From assembly GCA_019308995.1 (NCBI GenBank), contig JAFDHD010000014.1, forward strand, positions 1 through 43,803: a stretch of DNA of 43,803 nucleotides, in the 5' to 3' direction. Positions 1 to 7,464 of this stretch are shown here, in pieces. The notes under the pieces were generated by a model that had not been told where the DNA came from, ran no database searches, and was given only the letters and a program-made list of their open reading frames with translations. Source of the stretch: Deltaproteobacteria bacterium (GTDB lineage Bacteria; Desulfobacterota; Desulfarculia; Adiutricales; JAFDHD01). The position numbers were made by a program, and so were the translations under genes. Each line of letters starts with the position of its first letter. Positions within the stretch are counted from its first letter, which is position 1.

Positions 1-186
1 GACCGGCCGCACTTCTAAATGCCCGGTTTTCATATTCCGAAAGGCGCGCTCGACTTGGGCCAGGTCCTTGTAACGGTCGTGTATGGTGTCCATATCCGCG
101 GCCTCATCAGGCAGGTCGGTCTTGATGACATAGCAGCCGTCAAGTTCGGCGATTTCCGCAAATTTAAGCAAGCTCACGCAGCGCTT
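1..186 (-). pseudogene. IS1634-like transposase, C-terminal fragment
   Basis: Read on the minus strand, this stretch encodes residues typical of the late catalytic region of IS1634/IS4-type transposases: ELDGCYVIKTDLP, then DTIHDRYKDLAQVERAFR, then MKTGHLEVRP. The part N-terminal to this is not transposase: the same open frame continues directly into a NuoF-like C-terminus. Only the 3' portion of the transposase is therefore present here, and its end lies beyond the window edge. No terminal inverted repeat can be seen on this side. It is best read as a remnant left by insertion or recombination, not an active element. The family is assigned from remembered motif similarity, without a database search. 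Confidence 0.6.
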
Positions 187-357
187 GGCCGGACAGCGTT
201 TTTCGAGGATGTGAGCCTCATATTCATCCCGAAAGTATCTGAGCGTGGAGAGGACAGGCTTGGGGCCGGTCTGGCCCAGACCGCAGAGGGCGGCGTCTTT
301 AATTTGCCCGCTCAGTTCTTCAAGGGCAGAGAGGTCTTCCGGCTCGCCGCGACCCTC
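184..357 (-). pseudogene. NuoF/HydB-type C-terminal fragment, second copy
   Basis: The minus strand encodes a piece of a NuoF-type 4Fe-4S domain: EGRGEPEDLSALEELSGQI, then ALCGLGQTGPKPVLSTLRYF, then EYEAHILEKRCPAKRC. It aligns without gaps to residues near 478-534 of the intact NuoF-GltD gene at 960-4010, and the DNA at 190-357 matches 2415-2582 closely. It has no start, no FMN or NADH domain, and its upstream end is out of frame with the molybdopterin-oxidoreductase fragment before it. Downstream it is fused in frame to a transposase end. It is a relic of a paralogous NADH-binding subunit, or of a duplicated copy of the neighbouring gene. Confidence 0.7.
190..357. repeat. Diverged repeat of nuoF 3' segment (copy at 2415-2582)
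   Basis: A 168-base segment aligns gap-free with 2415-2582 inside the intact nuoF-gltD gene. The two share identical stretches such as the CTCGCCGCGACCCTC block at one end, but differ at many third positions. The divergence argues for paralogues or an old duplication rather than a recent copy. Confidence 0.75.
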
Positions 358-861
358 TCGGCCCAGAGGGCTTTGATCAGTTGAACTTCCTGCCCGTTTT
401 TGACAGGCAGATAGAAGGAACTCCACGGTTGCAATGGATTTTCCGGGCCAATCACCATTAATTTTGTTCCATTTTCCAGGACAGACCTGCGCATAAGGGA
501 TGAAACGACCGGCTGGCTCTTGTATGGATCTCCGCTGACGACAATGAGACAATCACAATCAGGGATCAGCATTGGAACATCGGCTTGAGACCAGACCAAA
601 AATGCCCTCGCCCCTGGTGTCTTTTACCAGGGAATTCATTTTTTCGGCCAGAAAGTCCAGGGTGGTTTCCCAGGTTTCTTTCGCCCATTTACCATCGGTT
701 CCTCGGATCAAGGGCTTGACCAGCCGGATGCCGTTACTTTTCAGGGGTTTGAATCTGCGCATATAGCAGAGTTATCCGCGATCCGGCCTTGATGGGTCCG
801 TCCGAAGCTTCCCTTCTATCTTGACGATGGCTTTATTATGAACGGTCATGCCGGTTGGGCG
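358..861 (-). pseudogene. Decayed molybdopterin oxidoreductase (FdhA/NuoG type)
   Basis: The remains of a formate dehydrogenase alpha or NuoG-like subunit are visible in two minus-strand frames. The first part begins near 849 (MTVHNKAIVKIEG) and reaches the usual RGxLCxKGRF region, where a TAA stop at 772-774 replaces the arginine codon. It then continues as RRFKPLKSNGIRLVKPLIR and SSRCSNAD. The second part is frameshifted at about 560-600 (ADVPMLIPDCDCLIVVSGDP, then LPVKNGQEVQLIKALWAE). The roughly 60 residues usually found between these blocks are missing, and everything C-terminal is gone. The position just downstream of nuoE/nuoF suits the catalytic subunit of an NAD-linked formate dehydrogenase or hydrogenase-like complex. 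The fragments cannot decide between FdhA and NuoG. Confidence 0.7.
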
Positions 862-959
862 CATCAATCCGCGCTAAGGGCGGAAAGACTCAAATGATCT
901 CTCCCGGACATTAGGGAAGGTTATTAAGACTCGATATTTAACAGTCAAAGTTGAATGTA

Positions 960-3900
960 TTAAGCTTCTTCTTCCTCTGAAAGATCACACCTGAGGCAGC
1001 GACAGGCCTCAGCCAGAGCTGCCTCTTTAGAGAAACCGAGTTCCACCTCGCTGAAATCTCGGACTCTCTCGGCTGCAGAGGTTTCGGGCATGATCTCTCG
1101 AAGCCTGTCTGGAATCTCTTCAAGGACTTTTGGGATTTCAATCTCTTCCTGAGGAGGCGGGATGTAGGCCGGCTCGCCATTGTTTTCCCGAATGGCTGTA
1201 TCGATCTCAACCGCTGCCTTTTGTCCCGCGGCAATCGCTCCAATTACCGTGTCAGGACCGGTGACCACGTCTCCTCCGGCGAATATCATGGCTTCACTCG
1301 CTCGTGCCCGCATGCCTGCTTCGATTTTCACGAAGCTTCTCTTTGAGACATTGATGTCCCCATTCTGAGTGGCAAAGGCCAGATCAGTGGCCTGCCCAAT
1401 GGCCACGATCACCTGATCCGCATCCACCGTTAGGAAATCATCCTCCAGAGGCACAGGCCTTCTTCTTCCGCTGGCGTCGAATTCACCAAGTGACATTCTC
1501 TGGCAAACGACCTTCCCCACATGACTATTGTCACCTGTAAAGCGCAGGGGATTTACCAGGAACTCGATGTTCACGCCTTCATCCTCAGCCGCCTTGATCT
1601 CCTCTTCCTGAGCAGGCATATCCGGCCTTAGTCTTCGATAAAGAATAGTAACTTCCTCGGCCCCAAGTCTTAAGGCGGAGCGTGAGGCGTCAACAGCCGA
1701 ATTGCCGCCTCCGATGACCGCGACCCGCTTCCCCACTGTGGGCTTCTCTCCCATGTTAAGTTCGCGCAGGAATTCCACGGCTCCGTCCACGCCTTTAAGC
1801 TCCTCTCCTTCCACTCCCAGACTGGTGCTCTGAGGGGCGCCTGTCGCCAGGTAAATAACATCGAAATCCTTTCGGAGGTTATTCCAGGAGATGTCCTGGC
1901 CAACTTTGGTCTTGCATCGGAGTTCGACACCCAGGCTCAGGATGTCGTCAATCTCTTCCTGAAGGATATCTCTGGGAAGCCGGTATTCTGGAATTCCCCA
2001 GCGAAGCATCCCGCCGGCTTGGGAAAGTTCTTCAAAAACTGTTACGGCATATCCTCTCAGGGCCAGCTCCCGGGCGGCCGTCAGACCCGACGGGCCCCCG
2101 CCGATGACGGCGATCTTTTGCTGTCGCGTCACCGGTACCTTCTCTAGCGTGGGTTTCTGGCCATTGTCTGTAATGAAGCGTTTGAGGTACTTGATGCTGA
2201 TCGCTTGATCCAGCGCGCCTCGCCTGCATTTGGATTCGCATCGGTGGTTGCAGACCCGGCCGCATACGGAGGGGAAGGGGTTGGTTTTCAAAAGGACTTT
2301 ATAGGCGTCATTTAACCTCTCGGCGCGCACCAGGGCTACGTAACTGGAGATATCCATCTCCACAGGGCAGGCGTGTTGACAGGGCGTCTTGAAAAGGCTG
2401 GAACACACCACGGCCGGACATCGTTTTTCATAAATATGGGCTTCGTACTCATTCCGGAAATACCTGAGCGTGGAAAGGACTGGATTGGGCGCTGTCTGGC
2501 CAAGGCCGCAAAGGGCGGAGTTTAAAATCTGTGCGCTAAGCTCCTCCAGGGTGGTCAGGTCTTCCGGCTCGCCGCGACCCTCACAGATTTTTTCCAAAAT
2601 TTCAAGCATGCGCTTGGTTCCCTCGCGGCAGGGTGGACATTTTCCACAGGATTCGTCCTGAACGAATTCCATGAAGAAGCGGGCCATATCCACCATACAG
2701 GTGTCCTCGTCCATGACGATCATCCCGCCTGAACCCATGATGGCCCCCAGTTTAGTTATTGATTCATAGTCCACAGGGGCATTAAGATGCTGGATCGGAA
2801 TGCACCCCCCGGAAGGACCGCCTAGCTGGACCGCCTTGAATCGTTTCCCATTGGGAATCCCGCCGCCAATATCATAAATAATGGTCCCGACGGTGGTCCC
2901 CATAGGCACCTCCACCAGGCCATTATTATTAACATCACCAGTCAAGGCAAATACCTTGGTTCCCTTGCTCGTTTCCGTCCCAATAGAGGCATACCATGCT
3001 GAACCTTGAAGGATAATCCTGGGGATGTTGGCGTATGTTTCGACGTTGCTATTGATGGTAGGATGGCCAAATATACCTGATTCCGCCGGAAAGGGCGGCC
3101 TCGGCCGCGGCATGCCTCGTTTACCTTCGATGGAGGCTATCAAGGCTGTTTCTTCGCCGCAGACAAAGGCCCCGGCGCCCTGGTAAACCTCCAGGCCAAA
3201 CTCAAAGCCGGAGCCCAATATATCTTTGCCCAGGAGCCCGTACTCGGTTGCCTGTTCGATGGCGATATTAAGGTTTCTCACAGCCAGGGGGTATTCTGCC
3301 CGGCAGTAAATATATCCATAATGGGCGTTAATGGCCTTGGCGGCAATGATCATGCCTTCCAGGATGACATGGGGATCAGACTCCAGGACCGAGCGGTCCA
3401 TGAAAGCCCCGGGGTCCCCTTCGTCTGCGTTACAGATCATATACTTGAGCCGGCCATTGGACCCTGCCCCAAGTTCTAGTTTCCGGCCGGTAGGGAAACC
3501 AGCTCCGCCACGGCCCCGGAGGCCTGAAGCCTTTACTTCTTCAATAATTTCTTGAGGCGCCATTTCTAAAAGCGCCTTGGCCGCGCCCAGATAACCGTCC
3601 CGGGCAATATACTCATCTATTTTCTCTGCGTTGATCAGGCCCTTGTTACGCAGGACCACAATACGCTGGTTGGCGAAGAAGGGAAGCTCCAGCATCTCGG
3701 GGATTTTTTCTTTTTTATCGGGTTCCCGGTAAAACAGCCTTTCAACCGGCCGGCCTTTTTGGAAATGTTCGCTGACTAATTCAGGGACATCATCAACTGT
3801 CAAATTTTGGTAAAGCACCTTTTCAGGGTAAACGCTCATGAACGGCCCGGCGGCGCAATAACCAATACAGCCGGTTTCTCCAACCTCGACTACATCAGCC

Positions 3901-4010
3901 AGCCCCTTGTTTTTCAGTTCAGCCTCCAGCGCCGCTTTAACCTCCAAACTCCCTGAGGAAATACATCCAGTGCCTGTGCATATCAAAGCATGGGAACGAA
4001 AAGTCTTCAT
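960..4010 (-). CDS. NuoF-GltD fusion flavoprotein (NADH-binding subunit)
   Basis: This 1016-residue protein joins two oxidoreductase modules. Residues 1-100 are a thioredoxin-like [2Fe-2S] domain (CTGTGCISSGS, GCIGYCAAGP). Residues 110-535 are NuoF/HydB-like, with the FMN/NADH motif GLRGRGGAGFPTG near 164, CNADEGDPG near 194, CGEETALIASIEG near 285, and a 4Fe-4S site CGKCPPC plus a later cysteine near 456-502. From about 545 a GltD-like half follows, with cysteine clusters near 545-596, an FAD motif VIGGGPSG near 637, an NAD(P) motif VIGGGNSA near 767, and a C-terminal EACRCLRC motif. The start chosen is ATG at 4010, preceded by GGAG and overlapping the upstream stop; a TTG one codon earlier is less likely. 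It probably oxidises or reduces NAD(P)H in a soluble multi-subunit complex. Its usual catalytic partner is decayed downstream. Confidence 0.9.
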   Translation of the reverse strand: MKTFRSHALICTGTGCISSGSLEVKAALEAELKNKGLADVVEVGETGCIGYCAAGPFMSVYPEKVLYQNLTVDDVPELVSEHFQKGRPVERLFYREPDKKEKIPEMLELPFFANQRIVVLRNKGLINAEKIDEYIARDGYLGAAKALLEMAPQEIIEEVKASGLRGRGGAGFPTGRKLELGAGSNGRLKYMICNADEGDPGAFMDRSVLESDPHVILEGMIIAAKAINAHYGYIYCRAEYPLAVRNLNIAIEQATEYGLLGKDILGSGFEFGLEVYQGAGAFVCGEETALIASIEGKRGMPRPRPPFPAESGIFGHPTINSNVETYANIPRIILQGSAWYASIGTETSKGTKVFALTGDVNNNGLVEVPMGTTVGTIIYDIGGGIPNGKRFKAVQLGGPSGGCIPIQHLNAPVDYESITKLGAIMGSGGMIVMDEDTCMVDMARFFMEFVQDESCGKCPPCREGTKRMLEILEKICEGRGEPEDLTTLEELSAQILNSALCGLGQTAPNPVLSTLRYFRNEYEAHIYEKRCPAVVCSSLFKTPCQHACPVEMDISSYVALVRAERLNDAYKVLLKTNPFPSVCGRVCNHRCESKCRRGALDQAISIKYLKRFITDNGQKPTLEKVPVTRQQKIAVIGGGPSGLTAARELALRGYAVTVFEELSQAGGMLRWGIPEYRLPRDILQEEIDDILSLGVELRCKTKVGQDISWNNLRKDFDVIYLATGAPQSTSLGVEGEELKGVDGAVEFLRELNMGEKPTVGKRVAVIGGGNSAVDASRSALRLGAEEVTILYRRLRPDMPAQEEEIKAAEDEGVNIEFLVNPLRFTGDNSHVGKVVCQRMSLGEFDASGRRRPVPLEDDFLTVDADQVIVAIGQATDLAFATQNGDINVSKRSFVKIEAGMRARASEAMIFAGGDVVTGPDTVIGAIAAGQKAAVEIDTAIRENNGEPAYIPPPQEEIEIPKVLEEIPDRLREIMPETSAAERVRDFSEVELGFSKEAALAEACRCLRCDLSEEEEA

Positions 4011-4420
4011 CAACTATCTCCTAATTCTTTCTCCGATCGGTTTGAGTGCTCACTGCCTTTGGCCATTACAAATTCGTCTTGGACCTCTCCTTCCAGAATA
4101 TGGCGTCTAAAAATCTGACGCATCTTGTTTGGCTCCACAAAGTGATAACGGATGGGCTCCTGATTCAACAGCTCAACCGTGACGATAGGTTCTTCACTGC
4201 ACAAACCTATACAGCCCGAGGTAGTGACCGTAATGTCCTTACGATCGCACTGACTGACCTCGTCCATCAATGCTTCCATTACCTGGCGCGCACCGGAGGC
4301 GATGCCACAGGTGCCCATATGAACCGTGATCTTAGCCGTGGCCCCTCCTTCACGTAAAGCGGTGTCTTTAAGGACCTGATCTTTAATTTTTTTTAAATCT
4401 TCCAATTTTAACTTGGCCAT
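4010..4420 (-). CDS. Thioredoxin-like [2Fe-2S] ferredoxin
   Basis: A 136-residue protein of the thioredoxin-fold [2Fe-2S] ferredoxin family that accompanies NADH-linked hydrogenases and formate dehydrogenases. The motifs HMGTCGIASGAR (Cys38) and SGCIGLCSEEP (Cys70, Cys74) are as usual in this family, in which the first site carries one cysteine. ATG at 4420 is preferred because GGAGGAG lies eight bases upstream; the GTG at 4429 overlaps that site. Its stop overlaps the start of the NuoF-GltD gene, so the two are translationally coupled. The likely role is electron relay between the NuoE and NuoF subunits and a partner enzyme in the cytoplasm. Confidence 0.85.
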   Translation of the reverse strand: MAKLKLEDLKKIKDQVLKDTALREGGATAKITVHMGTCGIASGARQVMEALMDEVSQCDRKDITVTTSGCIGLCSEEPIVTVELLNQEPIRYHFVEPNKMRQIFRRHILEGEVQDEFVMAKGSEHSNRSEKELGDS

Positions 4421-4484
4421 GTTAAGCACTCCTCCATAGATCTCAAAGCTCCGTTCAGATCGGCCCTAACTTGGCCAATCCTTC

Positions 4485-4856
4485 CTAGAGGTTTTCACGT
4501 AAAAATCTAATCACTTCAGGATGACTCAGAAGCACGCCTTCCAAGGCGGCCTTAATCTCCCGAGTATAAAGAATAAAAACGTTCGAGCCGACCTTCTGCG
4601 TATACAAAAAATCAACCTCCGCATGCCCCACAATCAGACCAGATATATTGGCTGTGTTGACTACCTGGATATTGATTAGATCGGTCAGAAGGAGGTTGCC
4701 TGATTTGACAAAGGTCAGAACCTAGCTCATGAGGTCTGTGCATTCAATATGTTCTACCGTCTGATCGAGATGATCCTCACTGGCCAGGACTTCGGCATCC
4801 AGAATCTCAACAACCTGGCGGAGGTTCACACCGCCTTCCGGATTAGACTCATGCAT
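4485..4856 (-). pseudogene. DRTGG-domain protein with one amber stop
   Basis: The minus strand holds a continuous 123-codon frame that resembles small DRTGG-domain proteins. Its pieces are NLRQVVEILDAEVLAS, ECTDLMS, VLTFVKSGNLLLTDLINIQV, NTANISGLIVGHAEVDF and NVFILYTREIKAAL. It is interrupted only by TAG at 4722-4724 (codon 45), where family members I recall have an acidic residue (LMSDVLxFV). Proteins of this type often sit between nuoE-like and nuoF-like genes in hydrogenase or formate dehydrogenase operons, as here. A single nonsense mutation in an otherwise intact frame points to recent inactivation. Sequencing error or amber readthrough are the alternatives. Confidence 0.65.
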
Positions 4857-4886
4857 ACAGGCTAGTATCGTCCCCCGAATTAAGAT

Positions 4887-5384
4887 TTATTCATATCGGT
4901 TAACAACATCCATGATTTTGTTCGAGGTCATGCCGCGGTGGCTTTCGCCATCGATCATGGTCACTGGAGCAAGACTACACGCCCCCAAGCAGCGAACAGC
5001 CTCTAAAGTAAACCTTCTGTCCTCAGTTGTTTCCCCGACCTTGATATTAAGTTTATGCTCCAGGCGGTTCAGTGTCTGGTTGGCCCCTTTGACAAAACAG
5101 GCCGTCCCTAAACAGACACGGATGATATGGCGTCCCCGAGGCACCATCGTAAAAAAGGAGTAAAAAGTCACCACGCCAAAGACGTCGCTCCCGGCAATTC
5201 CGAGTCCTTTGGCCAGATAATCCTGAATATAGGCTGGCAGATAACCACAGACTTCCTGGGTGGCCTGAAGGGCAGGAATAAGCGAACCCCGAGAACCTTT
5301 AAGCCGGGCGATTATCTCGTCAACCTTATTCAACATTTCATCCGTGATGTCGTCCGGCCTTGTATTAAAAATTGTTCGGTCCAT
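4887..5384 (-). CDS. nuoE: NuoE-like [2Fe-2S] subunit
   Basis: A 165-residue NADH dehydrogenase 24 kDa-type subunit (NuoE/HydC/HoxE family). The four cluster ligands are in standard positions: CLGTAC (Cys91, Cys96) and CLGAC (Cys132, Cys136). The N-terminal helical part LIPALQATQEVCGYLP and GVVTFYSFF are typical. ATG at 5384 is chosen because GGGAG lies eight bases upstream; an in-frame upstream extension carries no family similarity. It heads the run nuoE, DRTGG relic, [2Fe-2S] protein, nuoF-gltD, Mo-enzyme relic. The protein should pass electrons between NuoF flavin and the partner enzyme in the cytoplasm. NuoE could also belong to a bifurcating hydrogenase, but no hydrogenase gene is visible. 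Confidence 0.88.
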   Translation of the reverse strand: MDRTIFNTRPDDITDEMLNKVDEIIARLKGSRGSLIPALQATQEVCGYLPAYIQDYLAKGLGIAGSDVFGVVTFYSFFTMVPRGRHIIRVCLGTACFVKGANQTLNRLEHKLNIKVGETTEDRRFTLEAVRCLGACSLAPVTMIDGESHRGMTSNKIMDVVNRYE

Positions 5385-5504
5385 GCTCGTAACTCCCTGA
5401 GAATGACAATCAATCGTATATGCTGATAACATAAAACCCGCGGCGGGGCAAGGCTTTTTAGGATAGAAGGCAAGGCCCTTGAGAGGCCGAATTGGATTAA
5501 GCAA

Positions 5505-5527
5505 AATAAAAGCCTAAAAAGGCTTTT
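5505..5527 (-). terminator. Rho-independent terminator of the polysaccharide operon
   Basis: A seven-base stem (AAAAGCC/GGCTTTT at 5521-5527 and 5508-5514) with a six-base loop is followed on the minus strand by a T-rich run (TTTTATTTTG). It overlaps the stop codon of the methyltransferase gene. The symmetric sequence could also act on the plus strand. Confidence 0.5.
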
Positions 5528-6215
5528 GCGTGTAAACAACCATGCTTTTGGGGAAAAAGTGGTTGCAGGATTTCTCCCAGTGCTTGAGCTGATCGTTCAG
5601 AACGACCTGGTGAAGGAAGCGATGGTATAGCTTGGGAATCTTGGCCTCTTCATTGTCCAATCCGGAGAGGCACCTCAGGACCCAGTAAAAACTGTGAAAA
5701 GCATGGGCAAAGGTAATGGCGTAAATTTTTAGCCCGCTGGAGGTGAGAAGACGGAAGAGCTGTTGGGGACGGTAGATCCTGATATGCCCTCCCGGCGTGC
5801 GAAAATACTTCCAGGAAAGCCGCTTGTATACATGTTCCGTAAACGGCGTTGGCACGGTCACCGCCATCACGCCTCCTGGTTTCAGCACCCGAAACAGTTC
5901 AGAGACCACATGCCGATCATCGGGAATATGCTCCATGACCTCGGCGCAGATGATCCTGTCAAAAGTAGCGTTGGGGAAAGGGAGCTGAAGAGTGTCTCCC
6001 TGGATGAACAGGGCCGGGCCGTTCGCCTCGCCGTTTTTAACCATTTCCCGAAATACATATTGGGCCTTACTCACGCATTGATGATCAAAATCCAGGCCAA
6101 AAACTTTACAGCCGGCTTTGTTCAGGGCGAAGCTGTGCCGACCTTCTCCGCATCCGGCGTCCAGGATAAGATCACCCTCCGAAGGCTTCAATTGTTTAAA
6201 GTCAACGGTAAGCAC
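5514..6215 (-). CDS. Class I SAM-dependent methyltransferase
   Basis: A 233-residue methyltransferase with the SAM-binding motif ILDAGCGEGRHS near the N-terminus, an acidic strand end (VFGLDFD), LPFPNATFDRIICAEVMEHI and LFRVLKPGGVMAVTVP. These make it a UbiE/Methyltransf_11-type enzyme; the substrate is unknown. GTG at 6215 is preferred over TTG at 6221 because AGAGG sits six bases before it. It overlaps the end of the glycosyltransferase gene by 14 bases, so it is co-translated in the polysaccharide operon and probably modifies a sugar or lipid intermediate of that pathway. It is the last gene of the operon. Confidence 0.82.
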   Translation of the reverse strand: MLTVDFKQLKPSEGDLILDAGCGEGRHSFALNKAGCKVFGLDFDHQCVSKAQYVFREMVKNGEANGPALFIQGDTLQLPFPNATFDRIICAEVMEHIPDDRHVVSELFRVLKPGGVMAVTVPTPFTEHVYKRLSWKYFRTPGGHIRIYRPQQLFRLLTSSGLKIYAITFAHAFHSFYWVLRCLSGLDNEEAKIPKLYHRFLHQVVLNDQLKHWEKSCNHFFPKSMVVYTQKPF

Positions 6216-7464
6216 TCGCAACCTCTTGATAGACCTGCACCAATTGCTTGGTTGACTTTTCCCAGCTGAAGTCGTTCAGAATCCTCTGCCGCGCTGCCTT
6301 GCCCATTTCCTGGCACTTAGCCGGATCCTTGAGCAGGTCACCGATGGCCTCGGCCAGGCGCTCCGAGTTTCTGGGCGGAACCAGGTAGCCGCTCTTTTTA
6401 TTGGTCCCAACTACTTCAGGCAGGGCTCCAGCAGTGGTGGCCACGACCGGCAGCTCACAGGCCATGGCCTCGGCAGCAGGAAATCCAAAGCCCTCATAGA
6501 GAGAAGGCACGACCGCCACCTGTGCGGAAGAATACCATCTAACCAGCTCTTCCTGGTCAACCTGACCGGTAATGTGGATACGATCCCCGAGTTCATAGCG
6601 CTGGATCAGGTCCTGACTCGAAACTCGAGGCGGAGTCCCGCCATTAACGACGATCAGATGGACGTTCCGGTCCAGGAGAGGCATGGCTTTGAGCACATAC
6701 TCCAGGCCCTTCTTCGGGTCGGCCAAATTGCCTACGAATATTATCCGGTTGGGAAACTTCTCGACCTCAGGGATAGGACGAAATATTGAAGCGTCAAGAC
6801 CGTTGTAAACCACTCGAATCTTTTTCTCGTCAACCCCGAAATCCTTTTGAATCTGGACGGCTGAATCTCTGGAGACCGTAATGATGCCATCGAGGCGATT
6901 GGCCACAATCCGCTGCATGACCAAGGGGTAGTAAAGCATACGCTTGATCATCGTCCTCAAAGAGTGCGGTTGTTCGAACCAGATTTTGCGGTCAATGGAC
7001 AGGGGATGATGGATTGTGGAAATTATAGGGATACCAAAATTTTTCATCAAAAGGAAGCCATAGCCCAGGCACTGGTTATCGTGGATGATATCATACCTTT
7101 CCCGTTTCAGTATTTCCCGAAGGCGGAAGTAGGCTCTAAAACTAAAAGCCCGGATCTCAGGGAAGACACCTATTCTGGAAGCGGTATACTCATACAGGTG
7201 AAGAGGATTTAAAAGGTCCCGGAGCGAGGATCGCTTCAATATTTCCGAGGACTTGGACCCAAAGTAGATGTTGTTTGCGATCTGATCCACCCGGGCCCCA
7301 TCCATGGATATCGGGTAAGGAGGACCGATAAGCGCGTGAACCTCGTGACCTAGCTTCCTCAATTCCTGAGCCAGATACTGGATGTAGATTCCCTGTCCCC
7401 CGCAGTAAGGGTTGCCACGATAACTCAAAAGGCAAATTTTCAATTTATCTTTGTGGTCATGCAT
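6202..7464 (-). CDS. GT4-family glycosyltransferase (copy 1)
   Basis: A 420-residue GT-B-fold glycosyltransferase of the GT4 (RfaG/PimA-like) type. The N-terminal acceptor domain starts ICLLSYRGNPYCGGQG. The C-terminal donor domain includes IIFVGNLADPKKGLEYVLKA, the nucleotide-sugar site VPSLYEGFGFPAAEAMACE, and VVATTAGALPEVVG. AAAGGA lies eight to nine bases before the ATG, inside the end of the upstream paralogue, which it overlaps by 25 bases. It is very similar in layout and motifs to the next gene, so the pair arose by tandem duplication. Both probably add sugars to a lipid-linked or cell-surface glycan on the cytoplasmic side of the membrane. The donor sugar cannot be told. Confidence 0.9.
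   Translation of the reverse strand: MHDHKDKLKICLLSYRGNPYCGGQGIYIQYLAQELRKLGHEVHALIGPPYPISMDGARVDQIANNIYFGSKSSEILKRSSLRDLLNPLHLYEYTASRIGVFPEIRAFSFRAYFRLREILKRERYDIIHDNQCLGYGFLLMKNFGIPIISTIHHPLSIDRKIWFEQPHSLRTMIKRMLYYPLVMQRIVANRLDGIITVSRDSAVQIQKDFGVDEKKIRVVYNGLDASIFRPIPEVEKFPNRIIFVGNLADPKKGLEYVLKAMPLLDRNVHLIVVNGGTPPRVSSQDLIQRYELGDRIHITGQVDQEELVRWYSSAQVAVVPSLYEGFGFPAAEAMACELPVVATTAGALPEVVGTNKKSGYLVPPRNSERLAEAIGDLLKDPAKCQEMGKAARQRILNDFSWEKSTKQLVQVYQEVASAYR

Noticed and set aside
19-384. A 121-codon plus-strand frame at the window start
   Set aside because: It is antisense to the NuoF and transposase fragments, which are recognised by motif.
772-774. TAA in the molybdopterin-enzyme fragment as a recoded codon
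   Set aside because: TAA is not a known recoding codon for Sec or Pyl, the surrounding gene has a frameshift and deletions, and the stop is best read as decay.
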